The notes: generated from the letters alone by a model not told the origin. Positions 1-7,293 are shown, counted from the stretch's first letter. The stretch: 9,239 bases of DNA from Desulfonatronum sp. (GCA_007127655.1 SKYX01000389.1:1-9239), one strand, 5' to 3'. Program-made: numbers and translations.

Positions 1-8
1 ACAAACCA

Positions 9-140
9 GAGTCCTGAAGGGACGACATTTCTACACCGATTCAACGACTTATGTATGCCGTCCTTTCAGGACTCATGATTGAGAGAGGCCTTTTCCCGGT
101 GGTTGAAACCACCGGCTCTACGATTGAATCCCTTCAGGAT
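9..140. repeat. Cluster of related palindromic hairpins, REP/BIME-like
   Basis: Three copies of a 13-bp near-palindrome with consensus RTCCYTTCAGGAY are seen: at 11-23 (reading that way on the minus strand), 59-71 and 128-140 (plus strand). Copies one and two sit in longer arms, 9-28 and 55-74, that pair at 19 of 20 positions (one G.T wobble, one mismatch) around a 26-nt loop. Between copies two and three lies a separate perfect hairpin at 96-115, CCGGTGGT-TGAA-ACCACCGG. Alternating inverted units without coding potential are typical of dispersed intergenic palindromic elements such as REP/BIME repeats mobilised by Y1 (RAYT) transposases. That assignment is inference, because only one occurrence is visible and no transposase gene lies in the window. 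The element may continue left of base 1. Confidence 0.6.
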
Positions 141-186
141 TACGGAAATATTTTCGGCAACATACCAATTGAGCACCATTTCCGTA
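141..186. repeat. 9-bp inverted repeat with 28-nt loop
   Basis: TACGGAAAT at 141-149 is perfectly complemented by ATTTCCGTA at 178-186. It directly abuts the hairpin cluster at 9-140 and may be its outer part, or an RNA structure in the 3' trailer of the epimerase transcript. It is not followed by a T-tract on either strand, so it does not look like an intrinsic terminator. The rest of 187-297 holds no gene, only a 7-base A-run at 200-206 and no convincing GC-rich stem. Confidence 0.4.
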
Positions 187-297
187 GCTCAAGATTGCAA
201 AAAAACGTACATGTTGAAGCGATTATGGGGAAGCAAACGGAAGTTTCGCTGGAGTGTTAAAGAGTGTCAAGATGGAAGGAGACTGCTGAAAAGGACT

Positions 298-1335
298 CTA
301 TTTCAGCATCTTGTCGATGTACCAATCCGCGGCCAGTTTCAGCCCCTCGTTCACCGAGTATTCCGGGGCATAGCCCAACAGGCCCGCGGCCTTGGAGATG
401 TCCGCCAGGGAGTGGCGCACGTCTCCGGGGCGAAAGTCGCGGTACTCCGGCTTGATGGATGAGATCGCCGGGTTTCGGGGGGCGACCAGGTCGCGGATGA
501 ATCCGAACAGTTCGTTCAACGTGGTGCGTTGCCCAAAGGCCACGTTGTAAATCTGGTCCGAGGCCTGGTCATTGGTGGTGCAGGCGGCAAGGATATTGGC
601 CTGGACCGCATTGTCCACATAGCAGAAATCCCGGCTGGTTTCGCCGTCGCCGTTGACGAACGGGATATCCCCCTGGAGCAGGGAGGCGAACCATTTGGGA
701 ATCACCGCGGCGTAGGCGCCGTCCGGGTCCTGGCGAGGGCCGAAAATGTTGAAATAGCGCAGCCCGATGGATTTGAAGGCATAGCAGGAGGCAAAGACCT
801 CGGCGTACAGTTCGTTGACGTATTTGGTCACGGCGTAGGGCGACAAGGGCTTGCCGATGGCGTCCTCGACCTTGGGCAGGCCGGGGTGGTCGCCGTAGGT
901 GGAGCTGGAAGCCGCGTAGACGAAGCGGCTCACCTGGGCGTCCCGTGCGGCCGTGAGCATGTTCAGGAACCCGGTGACGTTGCTGGCATTGGCTTCGATG
1001 GGGTCCTCCAGGGAGCGGGGGACGCTGCCCAGGGCGGCCTGGTGCAGAACATAGTCCACCTTGCGGGTGGCTTCGCGGCAGACGTCCATATCCCGGATGT
1101 CTCCCTCGATGAAACGGAATCCGCCCCAGCACGCGTCGCCGACAAGGTCGTGAACCTCGTCCAGGTTTTTTTGATACCCGGTGGAAAAGTTGTCCAGGCC
1201 GACAACCTGCTGATTCAGGTTGAGCAAAGACTCTAAAAGATTTGAGCCGATGAATCCGGCGACGCCGGTGACCAGCCAGGTTTTCGGCGTGCGTCGCAGT
1301 TCATCTTGAATATTTTGATAGGAGTTTATCGTCAT
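298..1335 (-). CDS. wbpP: UDP-N-acetylglucosamine 4-epimerase, WbpP/TviC type (extended SDR)
   Basis: This enzyme interconverts the gluco and galacto forms of UDP-N-acetylhexosamines (UDP-GlcNAc/UDP-GalNAc, or their uronic acids) by a transient NAD-dependent C4 oxidation. It supplies sugars for O-antigen or capsule in the cytoplasm. The 345-residue product has the NAD-binding TGVAGFIG at 23-30, a GLDNF turn near 46-50, the catalytic Ser region SSST at 143-146 and the YAVTK motif at 167-171 (Tyr167, Lys171). Segments such as [39 protein letters not shown] and [16 protein letters not shown] recall the Pseudomonas WbpP family closely, and the length matches (WbpP is about 341). The ATG at 1335 has GGAG at 1345-1348, nine bases upstream. 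It begins 36 nt after the diguanylate cyclase gene, which suggests co-transcription. Substrate preference within the UDP-HexNAc group cannot be fixed from sequence alone. Confidence 0.9.
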   Translation of the reverse strand: MTINSYQNIQDELRRTPKTWLVTGVAGFIGSNLLESLLNLNQQVVGLDNFSTGYQKNLDEVHDLVGDACWGGFRFIEGDIRDMDVCREATRKVDYVLHQAALGSVPRSLEDPIEANASNVTGFLNMLTAARDAQVSRFVYAASSSTYGDHPGLPKVEDAIGKPLSPYAVTKYVNELYAEVFASCYAFKSIGLRYFNIFGPRQDPDGAYAAVIPKWFASLLQGDIPFVNGDGETSRDFCYVDNAVQANILAACTTNDQASDQIYNVAFGQRTTLNELFGFIRDLVAPRNPAISSIKPEYRDFRPGDVRHSLADISKAAGLLGYAPEYSVNEGLKLAADWYIDKMLK

Positions 1336-1371
1336 GTCGCAATGCTCCAGGCAGTTTTTGGGAAGTGGCCG

Positions 1372-3189
1372 TCAATGAAGTATTCGCAGTTCAGGAGCGG
1401 CCCCTCTCAACAACGACGCGGGTTTGGGTTTGGTGGTGCTTGTCAAGAAACCGCAGACATTTTTGTCTTCCAACGGTCTGGAGAACAAATCCCCCTGGAC
1501 ATAGTCACAGTTCATGGCCTTGAGGATTGAAAGCTGTTCATTGTTTTGCAGGCCTTCGGTAACGATTTCCACGCCAAGGCTGTGGGCCAGCATGATCGTC
1601 GCCCAGACCATTTCCTGGTGATAGGAGTTGTCCAGCAGCTTTGAAATGACGTGCCGGTTCATCTTGAGGGTGTCGATGGGCACGAAAGGGTATCGTTGCA
1701 GATAGAGGAGAGTGGAAAACCCCGTACCGTCGTCATTGATCGCCAACTGAATGCCCAGATCCTTCATGCGCATGAGCAGTGCCCCGGTGGGGTCCCCATG
1801 GCTCAGGGCCGAGCGGGAAAATTCCAGTCTGAGAAGGTGCTCGTCAAGGCCGGTTTGAGCGAGGACGAACTCTATCGTTTTTTCGAATTCTTTTCCCCCG
1901 AACTGCTCGGCGGTCAGGTTCATGCAGAGGGTCAGCGGCGGTGTGCAGGCATGGTCCAGGTTCCAGGCTCGAATGCGGTTGCAGGCCATGCCGAGCGCTT
2001 TGCGGGTCAACGCCTCGATGGTGCCGGACTGCACGGCAATTGGCATAAAGTCCGACGGTCCAAGCAGACCCAAGGCGGGGTGTTCCCAGTGAAACGTGGC
2101 TTCAAGGCCCATCAAGGCATGGTCACTGACCCGGAAAAACGGCTGATAGAGCAGACAAGGCTGACCTTGTTCTCCGACGTCGGCCTGTTCCAGAGATGCC
2201 TTTGCCGACGCTTTCATCGACCATGCATCCGTCTCCGAATCGGTATGGGCCAGGACGATGCCCTTGTGCTCTGATTTTGCCCGGAACATGCCCATGTCCG
2301 CATCATGAAGCATTTGCAGGGCCGAGGTGTATCCGGGCGACATGACCATGCCGATACTTACGGAGCAGGCCAGCATTTGGGCATCCTCCCGGGCTCCCAG
2401 CGGGCCGGATGCGTTGCTCCTGACCCGTTCCAGAATGTGCATGGCCTCGCGCTCATCCGCCACCCCGTCCAAGAGGATGACGAACTCGTCGCCCCCAAAC
2501 CGTGCTACCGTGTCCTCGGCGCGCAACGAGTGGGTGATTTTACGGGAACACTGGACAAGGACCTGATCGCCAAGAACATGGCCGAGGGAGTCGTTGATTT
2601 TTTTGAAGTCGTCAATGTCGAGAAAAGCCAGTGCAAACAGGGACCCGGTGTCCCGTGAACGCTGCAACGCCGCCTCGATCTTCTCCATGAGCAACGTTCT
2701 GTTCGGCAGTCCGGTGAGGTGGTCGTAAAATGCTTGCCTGTAAAATTCACACCCGGTCATTTTGGGCATCCCGGCATCTTCGACCATGACCAGGAAGGAA
2801 TGGCCCCGGGGGGAGCCGTTGTCCACGCGGTGGGCGTCCAGAAGCAGGTGTCGGCGGCCATTCTGGGCGCAGGGCACCTCAACTTGAAACCGTGATGTCG
2901 ATCCCTTCTCACTGAGCACCCGCAACAGGGCCCGAAGCGATTCCGACCTGGAAAGATGATGCTCACCCCTGTCCGCGTCGTTATCGCTTTTTGCGGGTTG
3001 GGCCACGTTGCTGTTCAGGATTTCATGGAAAGCCTGGTTGGCATGCAGGATATGGCCGTCAGCGGCGATCATTGCCAGACCGCGATGCGCCCAGCCCAGG
3101 GTGCAAAAGTGGCGTTCGGCTGGTTCACGGGGGGCGTTTTCAACGCACGGCGTGGTTGTTTTTGGGGAGGCAACGGTTTTGAACATCAT
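1372..3189 (-). CDS. PAS-GGDEF-EAL protein: probable diguanylate cyclase with degenerate EAL domain
   Basis: This is a c-di-GMP signalling protein. With the ATG at 3189 it has 605 residues: a PAS-like region around 28-138, a GGDEF domain around 146-307 and an EAL domain around 345-575, with no membrane segment. The cyclase site is canonical: Asp191 in FLDIDDFKKIND, GGDEF at 232-236, and an inhibitory I-site RAED at 223-226, five residues before GGDEF. The EAL domain keeps Glu363 (as EAT), Asn424, Glu456, Lys509, Glu545 and Gln565. The loop normally DDFGTG is NDDGTG (485-490), LKxD is LKMN (Asn511) and the second loop Glu is Gln548. Synthesis of c-di-GMP is likely; hydrolysis is doubtful. The start is uncertain: a TTG at 3273 would add 28 unremarkable residues, and neither start has a clear ribosome site. 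It lies downstream of a sigma-54 regulator gene and 36 nt upstream of the epimerase gene. Confidence 0.88.
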   Translation of the reverse strand: MMFKTVASPKTTTPCVENAPREPAERHFCTLGWAHRGLAMIAADGHILHANQAFHEILNSNVAQPAKSDNDADRGEHHLSRSESLRALLRVLSEKGSTSRFQVEVPCAQNGRRHLLLDAHRVDNGSPRGHSFLVMVEDAGMPKMTGCEFYRQAFYDHLTGLPNRTLLMEKIEAALQRSRDTGSLFALAFLDIDDFKKINDSLGHVLGDQVLVQCSRKITHSLRAEDTVARFGGDEFVILLDGVADEREAMHILERVRSNASGPLGAREDAQMLACSVSIGMVMSPGYTSALQMLHDADMGMFRAKSEHKGIVLAHTDSETDAWSMKASAKASLEQADVGEQGQPCLLYQPFFRVSDHALMGLEATFHWEHPALGLLGPSDFMPIAVQSGTIEALTRKALGMACNRIRAWNLDHACTPPLTLCMNLTAEQFGGKEFEKTIEFVLAQTGLDEHLLRLEFSRSALSHGDPTGALLMRMKDLGIQLAINDDGTGFSTLLYLQRYPFVPIDTLKMNRHVISKLLDNSYHQEMVWATIMLAHSLGVEIVTEGLQNNEQLSILKAMNCDYVQGDLFSRPLEDKNVCGFLTSTTKPKPASLLRGAAPELRILH

Positions 3190-3332
3190 ATGCCGTGACT
3201 TGAGGGATTGCGATTGAAATCCAGTGGGGGCTTCATGCGACCAATTGCACAATACATGAATGGTCCCCGGCAAAACGGCTTGCCAGGGGCAGGTTGAGGG
3301 AGGATACGCTTTTTACGGACACTTCAAGAGTT

Positions 3333-3349
3333 TACAAGATGTATGCCAA
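3333..3349 (-). promoter_or_regulatory. Candidate sigma-54 (-24/-12) promoter for the GGDEF-EAL gene
   Basis: On the minus strand this reads TTGGCATACATCTTGTA, against the consensus YTGGCACG-N4-TTGCW. The -24 GG is exact and exactly 10 bp separate it from the -12 pair, which is GT instead of GC. Ten of 13 defined positions match. Transcription would start near 3322, upstream of either possible start of the GGDEF-EAL gene. The adjacent upstream gene encodes a sigma-54 activator, which raises the plausibility, but the lost -12 C is a real weakness. Confidence 0.4.
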
Positions 3350-3389
3350 CTATTGGCCTTGACCGGGATATCCGTCGGGCACGCTGAAG

Positions 3390-3456
3390 TTGTTCGACAA
3401 AGTGGGATTGGCGCGTGACCTCGGTCGTGTTGCGTGGGTCTTGTTTGTGTCGCAAC
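3390..3456. promoter_or_regulatory. Palindromes upstream of the candidate sigma-54 promoter; possible activator sites
   Basis: Within the roughly 390-bp non-coding stretch 3190-3580 there is an 11-bp palindrome TTGT-TCG-ACAA at 3390-3400 and a 6-bp inverted repeat GTTGCG (3429-3434) / CGCAAC (3451-3456). They lie some 40 to 110 bp upstream of the -24 element, where enhancer sites for NtrC-type regulators commonly occur. Assignment as binding sites is inference from position and symmetry. The remainder of the stretch holds a run of seven T (minus strand, near 3475-3481) without a good stem, and no gene. Confidence 0.25.
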
Positions 3457-3580
3457 TGGCCGAGAATATGAATGAAAAAAAGGTTCTCTGCTCGATCACC
3501 GACAGGCCGCGGGAAAGGCGAATTTGCGCCGGGCCGGATGTCGGAAAAGCAGGACGGTTTGAACCGAATCAGCAGGCGGG

Positions 3581-5125
3581 CTATTGAAAGGACATCGAGT
3601 GCTTTTTGAGCAGTTCGTACAATCTGGTTCGAGAAAGACCGGAAAAGCGTAACGCCAGAGGAATGTCGGCATTTGATCGCTTGTACAGCTCTTCAAGGTA
3701 TTTCTTTTCCATGGTACTGACGGTTTTTTCCCTCAACTCGCGAAGAGGCGGAAATTCGTCCTCGTCGGGCGCTGTTGGTTCCTGGGAGTGAGAGCCCTGC
3801 TCGTGCTCAGATGCAGAGGCATGATGCACCTGTGACGCAAGGTTCTCCGAAGGGACAAGGAAAGTGTCGGGGGCAAGAGGCTCGACATCGTCTTGCATTT
3901 CTCCGGGGTCTTCCTGTTCGATTATCCCCCTTCCGGGCGTGTTCTTTTTCAGAGTGGCCCGCTTGATTTTTACCCGCAGGTTCATGGGCAGGTGTTCAGG
4001 GTAGAGGACTGTATCGGCGAGGTTGGTGAGCAGGGCGCTGTCCATGGTGTTGAAAAGCTCCCTGACATTGCCTGGCCAAGTATAGATTTTCAGCGCTTCA
4101 ATAAATTCCGGGGACATCCCTTTAGTTGGCATTTTGTAATGATCGCAGACGGTTGTCATTCGGTGCATGGCAAGCCCAATGATATCTTCCTGCCTGTCCC
4201 GCAGCGGAGGGAGTTCGATCTGCATGGACTGGAGGCGGTACAGCAGGTCCTGCCGGAAGGTTCCTTCTGTAACCATGTTTTCCAGATTTCTGTTGGTGGC
4301 GCAAATGAGTCTGAAACTGCTCGATATTTCCTTGGTTCCCCCAACCTGTCTAAAGCGATGCTCTTGAAGTACTCGCAAGAAGACCTTTTGGATGTGCAAC
4401 GGGAGTTCTCCCACTTCGTCGAGAAACAGGGTGCCTCCATCTGCCTGGATAATCACCCCTTCGCGGGAGGCGGTGGCGCCGGTATAGGCTCCCTTGACCG
4501 CGCCAAAGAGTTCGGCTTCAACAATATGTTCTGAAAGCGCGGCGCAATCCACAATCACAAAGCGCGCCTTCGCCCTGGGGCTGTTCTCATGGATGGCCTT
4601 GGCGAAAAGCTCTTTGCCCGTCCCAGTCTCTCCTGTTAGAAGCACCGACATTTCGCATATCGCGGCCTGAGCCAAATGGTTCAGGCAGGCTTTCAGGGTC
4701 GGGCTTGAGCCGATGATTCCGTTGGTGTTGAGTGCTTTCAGGGAACCGGAGGTTTTCTTTTTTTCCCGGTATTGCAAGGCCCGGATTAACGGAAAGACCA
4801 TTGATTTCAAGGTGGAGGGCTTTTGAATATAATCCCAGGCCCCGCTCCGGATGGCAAGTTCCGCTCCGTCAGGGTCGGACTCACCTGTAATGATGATAAC
4901 TTCGGGGGCATGGTGGCCCTGGCTGATTTTTGGTAGAGCTTCCAGTCCATTGCCGTCGGGGAGGCGAACATCAAGAAATATGACGTCATGGTCTTGTGAT
5001 GCTGCTTTCTCGAGGCCTTCTTGCAGGGTCTGCGCGGTTTGTGCATCATGGCCCATGCGGGTAATCTTTTTGGAGAGAGCAATACAGATTGCTGGATCAT
5101 CATCAATGATCAATACCCGAGCCAT
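3581..5125 (-). CDS. Sigma-54-dependent response regulator (NtrC family)
   Basis: This transcription activator is 514 residues long. Residues 1-120 form a receiver: acidic DDD at 8-10, phospho-acceptor Asp52 (FLDVRLPDG), Thr80 and Lys102 (QKPS). Residues 137-375 form the AAA+ sigma-54-activating ATPase: Walker A GETGTGKE 165-172, L1 loop GAYTGA 212-217, Walker B TLFLDE ending Asp236-Glu237, arginine-finger region FRQDLLYRL and a WPGNVREL sensor II. A proline-rich, acidic linker at about 393-456 precedes a Fis-type helix-turn-helix in the last 39 residues. The loop Phe of canonical GAFTGA is Tyr, a natural variant expected to work with sigma-54. The ATG at 5125 has GGAGG at 5130-5134, four bases upstream. 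It follows the histidine kinase by 116 bp and is its probable partner. The target genes are not known, but the GGDEF-EAL gene downstream is a candidate. Confidence 0.95.
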   Translation of the reverse strand: MARVLIIDDDPAICIALSKKITRMGHDAQTAQTLQEGLEKAASQDHDVIFLDVRLPDGNGLEALPKISQGHHAPEVIIITGESDPDGAELAIRSGAWDYIQKPSTLKSMVFPLIRALQYREKKKTSGSLKALNTNGIIGSSPTLKACLNHLAQAAICEMSVLLTGETGTGKELFAKAIHENSPRAKARFVIVDCAALSEHIVEAELFGAVKGAYTGATASREGVIIQADGGTLFLDEVGELPLHIQKVFLRVLQEHRFRQVGGTKEISSSFRLICATNRNLENMVTEGTFRQDLLYRLQSMQIELPPLRDRQEDIIGLAMHRMTTVCDHYKMPTKGMSPEFIEALKIYTWPGNVRELFNTMDSALLTNLADTVLYPEHLPMNLRVKIKRATLKKNTPGRGIIEQEDPGEMQDDVEPLAPDTFLVPSENLASQVHHASASEHEQGSHSQEPTAPDEDEFPPLRELREKTVSTMEKKYLEELYKRSNADIPLALRFSGLSRTRLYELLKKHSMSFQ

Positions 5126-5129
5126 TTGA

Positions 5130-5134
5130 CCTCC
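5130..5134 (-). promoter_or_regulatory. Ribosome binding site of the response regulator gene
   Basis: GGAGG on the minus strand, four bases before the ATG at 5123-5125, fixes the start of the regulator. No other in-frame start competes. Confidence 0.75.
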
Positions 5135-5164
5135 AGTTACAGCTTTGAGTTGCGTTTCATTAAC

Positions 5165-5194
5165 ATTTTATTGTGTCAGAATATGTATCTTCAA
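5165..5194 (-). promoter_or_regulatory. Possible sigma-70-type promoter for the response regulator
   Basis: On the minus strand TTGAAG (5189-5194) and TAAAAT (5165-5170) are separated by 18 bp, matching the -35 at 4 of 6 and the -10 at 5 of 6 positions. The region is AT-rich and the start site would fall about 33 bp before the ATG. This is a consensus match by eye; chance occurrence in AT-rich DNA is quite possible. Confidence 0.3.
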
Positions 5195-5201
5195 TTATGC
5201 T

Positions 5202-5226
5202 ATGCCCCGAATGGTATTCGAGGCAT
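5202..5226. repeat. 11-bp inverted repeat in the kinase-regulator gap
   Basis: ATGCCCCGAAT (5202-5212), GGT, ATTCGAGGCAT (5216-5226) forms an 11-bp stem (one C.A mismatch on the plus strand, G.T wobble on the minus strand) with a 3-nt loop. It lies 15 bp beyond the kinase stop codon and 7 bp upstream of the possible -35 of the regulator. No T-tract follows it on the minus strand. It may be an operator, for instance for autoregulation, or an RNA stem in the bicistronic transcript that protects the upstream mRNA. Confidence 0.5.
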
Positions 5227-5241
5227 GATTCGTATTTTTTC

Positions 5242-7293
5242 TTATGGAACATAGCGAGGTATATAGATATGAAACGTGGTGCCTTTTTCTGGTACGCTGT
5301 CGACAAGTACACATCCGCCTAGCCTGTTTATAATGGTAGTAACTATCGCAAGTCCTATGCCTGTCCCCCCAGATGCTTTTTTTGTTGTAAAGAACGGTTC
5401 GAATATTCTTTCCAAGATATCCTTTTGAATTCCGTAACCGGAGTCTTTTACGGAAATGTGAACATAATCTCCAGCCTGAAGAGGTTTTTGGTTGGTGTGA
5501 ACTGAAGAAGAAATTTTTTCCTCGATATATTTTATATGTATATCTCCCTTGTTATTCATTGCATGAGCTGCGTTCGTGCATAAATTCATCATGACCTGTT
5601 GGATCTGGTTGCTGTTTCCCAGGATCATCCAGTTACCAGAAGTATACTCTTGCACAAGCCGAATATCTTTGGGCATTATTTTTTGAACCATGAAGAGGAC
5701 TTCCTGTAACGTTTCCTTTAAATCGATGGGATAGATAGGCACGGAGTCGTGATGCCTGAAAGTGAGGATCTCTTTGATGATTTTTTTCGCATTTTCAGCA
5801 TACTGGATGGCCTCCAGGAGATCCTTGTACGCGATGCTCTCGGTGTCGATTTCGTCCATGGCAAGCTCAATCGAGCCGAGGATTCCTCCAAGAATATTGT
5901 TGAAATCATGGGCTATCCCGGCCGCAAAGATACCGATCACTTCCATTTTTTCGGCATTTCTGATGCGCTTTTCCAGGAGCACTTCCTGTGTGATGTCTCT
6001 AAGAATCGCGTAGTAGTTTGTAATGACCCCTTCCTGGTCTTTCAAGGGGAGGATTCGCACATCGATTTCGTAGCGAGATCCATTGTCTCTGCACTTCGTA
6101 AGGCGTCCATTCAGTGCCCCTTTGGTGCGCAGGAGGGAGTCCATTTTTTTTCGCTCAGAAAAGGGCTCTCCAAGGTAACCCAGCAGGCTTTGACGCCCAT
6201 CGGATGCTGTTCTCTCTCTTTTTATTCCGGTAATCTGTGTGAAGGCATGGTTTGTGTATTGTATTCCCCATTGTTTGTCAGTCAGGATGATGCCAACATC
6301 TGACTGCTCAATAATAGAAGCCAGTTTGAACTTGTCTCTTTGTATAGCATTTTTTTCTTGAATATGTTGCATTAAGTCTTTATTTGCCTGGACAAGATCC
6401 TTGGTCTTGTCCTCTATGATATTCTCAAGCTCTCTTTTCGCAATCAAAAATGAGTTTTCTGTTGTTTTCTCTTTGTTTATATTTTTAACAATATAGATTA
6501 AGTATTTGTTGCCCCATTCATTGTCTGTTATTGGGTGTAGGCTTACATAGAGATGTGTATTTAAAACATTCGAGTAGATATCTCGGCTGATTTTATTTTT
6601 ATTTTCAAAAATTCTTTTTATGGGGATATTTGAAAGATGAGGAAGGCAAAAATCAAAAAAAGTATTGCAATGATTCCCAACAATGTCCCGTGGATGTAAA
6701 TTAAGCTCTTTGGCAAGAGAGATGTTAACACGCTTGATCACATTATTTTCATCAGCTACAATTAGGTAGTCTTGGACAACATCAACCGTTCTTTCCCATT
6801 CTCTTTTTCCGTTCAAAAAAATATTATTTAGCCGTATTCTTTCGGTAATATCAGTAATCAAGATAAATATTCCGTTGTAGCTTACTCCTTCTCTTGGAAT
6901 TGGCGTACAAGACATGGATACATGAATTTTTGGTCCATTTTTGCGACGAAAATCACTTTGTATTGTGAGATTTTTACCCGTATGCAGATAGTCTTGCATC
7001 CTGCGATGGATGGTCTGAAAATCTTTCGTGTTGCAAAGCAAGCCTAGAGGCTTGCCAAGGACATCCTGTGGCTCAAAGCCTGAAAGCTTGGAAAAGGCAC
7101 GGTTTGCATAGGCAATCGCCAACTCTTCATCCAGGATGAGGACGGGTTCATGCAGGATTTCCAGAAGATGAGGTAATTTTCCGTAATCCCTGATCAACGA
7201 TGGAAACGAAGAGAACGCCTTCTCATCTGTGCGTGTGTCGAGATCATTGTGGTCAGCAGTCGTCGACTTCGAGTGATCTTTGGTTTCAAGCAT
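5242..7293 (-). CDS. Three-PAS soluble sensor histidine kinase (NtrB-like)
   Basis: This kinase autophosphorylates a His and passes the phosphate to a response regulator, probably the NtrC-type one encoded next. From the ATG at 7293 it has 683 residues and no evident membrane segment, so sensing is likely cytoplasmic. It contains PAS domains at about 38-154, 170-276 and 322-438, a probable coiled coil at about 278-320, then the phospho-acceptor box GIAHDFNNIL with His462. The ATPase follows: N box MMNLCTNAAHAM (Asn570, Asn574), DSGYGI with Asp617, FEPFFTTK at 631-638 and GGTGIGLAIV at 642-651. The AHDFNN box is typical of NtrB-like kinases. The frame stays open to 7569, but that extension reads into the preceding gene and looks non-coding, so the first ATG after that gene was chosen. 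No strong ribosome site precedes it. The gene is far richer in AT than its neighbours. The PAS ligands are unknown. Confidence 0.93.
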   Translation of the reverse strand: MLETKDHSKSTTADHNDLDTRTDEKAFSSFPSLIRDYGKLPHLLEILHEPVLILDEELAIAYANRAFSKLSGFEPQDVLGKPLGLLCNTKDFQTIHRRMQDYLHTGKNLTIQSDFRRKNGPKIHVSMSCTPIPREGVSYNGIFILITDITERIRLNNIFLNGKREWERTVDVVQDYLIVADENNVIKRVNISLAKELNLHPRDIVGNHCNTFFDFCLPHLSNIPIKRIFENKNKISRDIYSNVLNTHLYVSLHPITDNEWGNKYLIYIVKNINKEKTTENSFLIAKRELENIIEDKTKDLVQANKDLMQHIQEKNAIQRDKFKLASIIEQSDVGIILTDKQWGIQYTNHAFTQITGIKRERTASDGRQSLLGYLGEPFSERKKMDSLLRTKGALNGRLTKCRDNGSRYEIDVRILPLKDQEGVITNYYAILRDITQEVLLEKRIRNAEKMEVIGIFAAGIAHDFNNILGGILGSIELAMDEIDTESIAYKDLLEAIQYAENAKKIIKEILTFRHHDSVPIYPIDLKETLQEVLFMVQKIMPKDIRLVQEYTSGNWMILGNSNQIQQVMMNLCTNAAHAMNNKGDIHIKYIEEKISSSVHTNQKPLQAGDYVHISVKDSGYGIQKDILERIFEPFFTTKKASGGTGIGLAIVTTIINRLGGCVLVDSVPEKGTTFHIYIPRYVP

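Noticed and set aside
1..145. Possible CRISPR array at the left edge
   Set aside because: The repeated units are only 13-20 bp, differ in orientation, and are spaced 48 and 69 bp apart. There is no constant direct repeat with spacers and no cas gene in the window.
285..307. GCTGAAA / TTTCAGC inverted repeat across the epimerase stop codon
   Set aside because: It is only 7 bp, AT-rich, partly coding and lacks a T-tract. It is too weak to call a terminator.
529..1236. Long plus-strand open frame antisense to the epimerase gene
   Set aside because: It is fully covered by a protein with clear family motifs on the minus strand. Its translation is Gly/Val-rich and has no recognisable domain, as expected for a shadow frame in GC-rich DNA.
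1651..2274. Plus-strand open frame antisense to the EAL domain
   Set aside because: The minus strand encodes conserved EAL sequence throughout. The antisense product has no motifs and no ribosome site was recognised.
3470..3500. Intrinsic terminator behind the response regulator
   Set aside because: There is a run of seven T on the minus strand, but the sequence before it pairs only as GGT/ACC with mismatches inside. No stable stem supports a call.
3893..4534. Plus-strand open frame antisense to the AAA+ domain
   Set aside because: It overlaps the conserved ATPase motifs of the regulator and encodes nothing recognisable.
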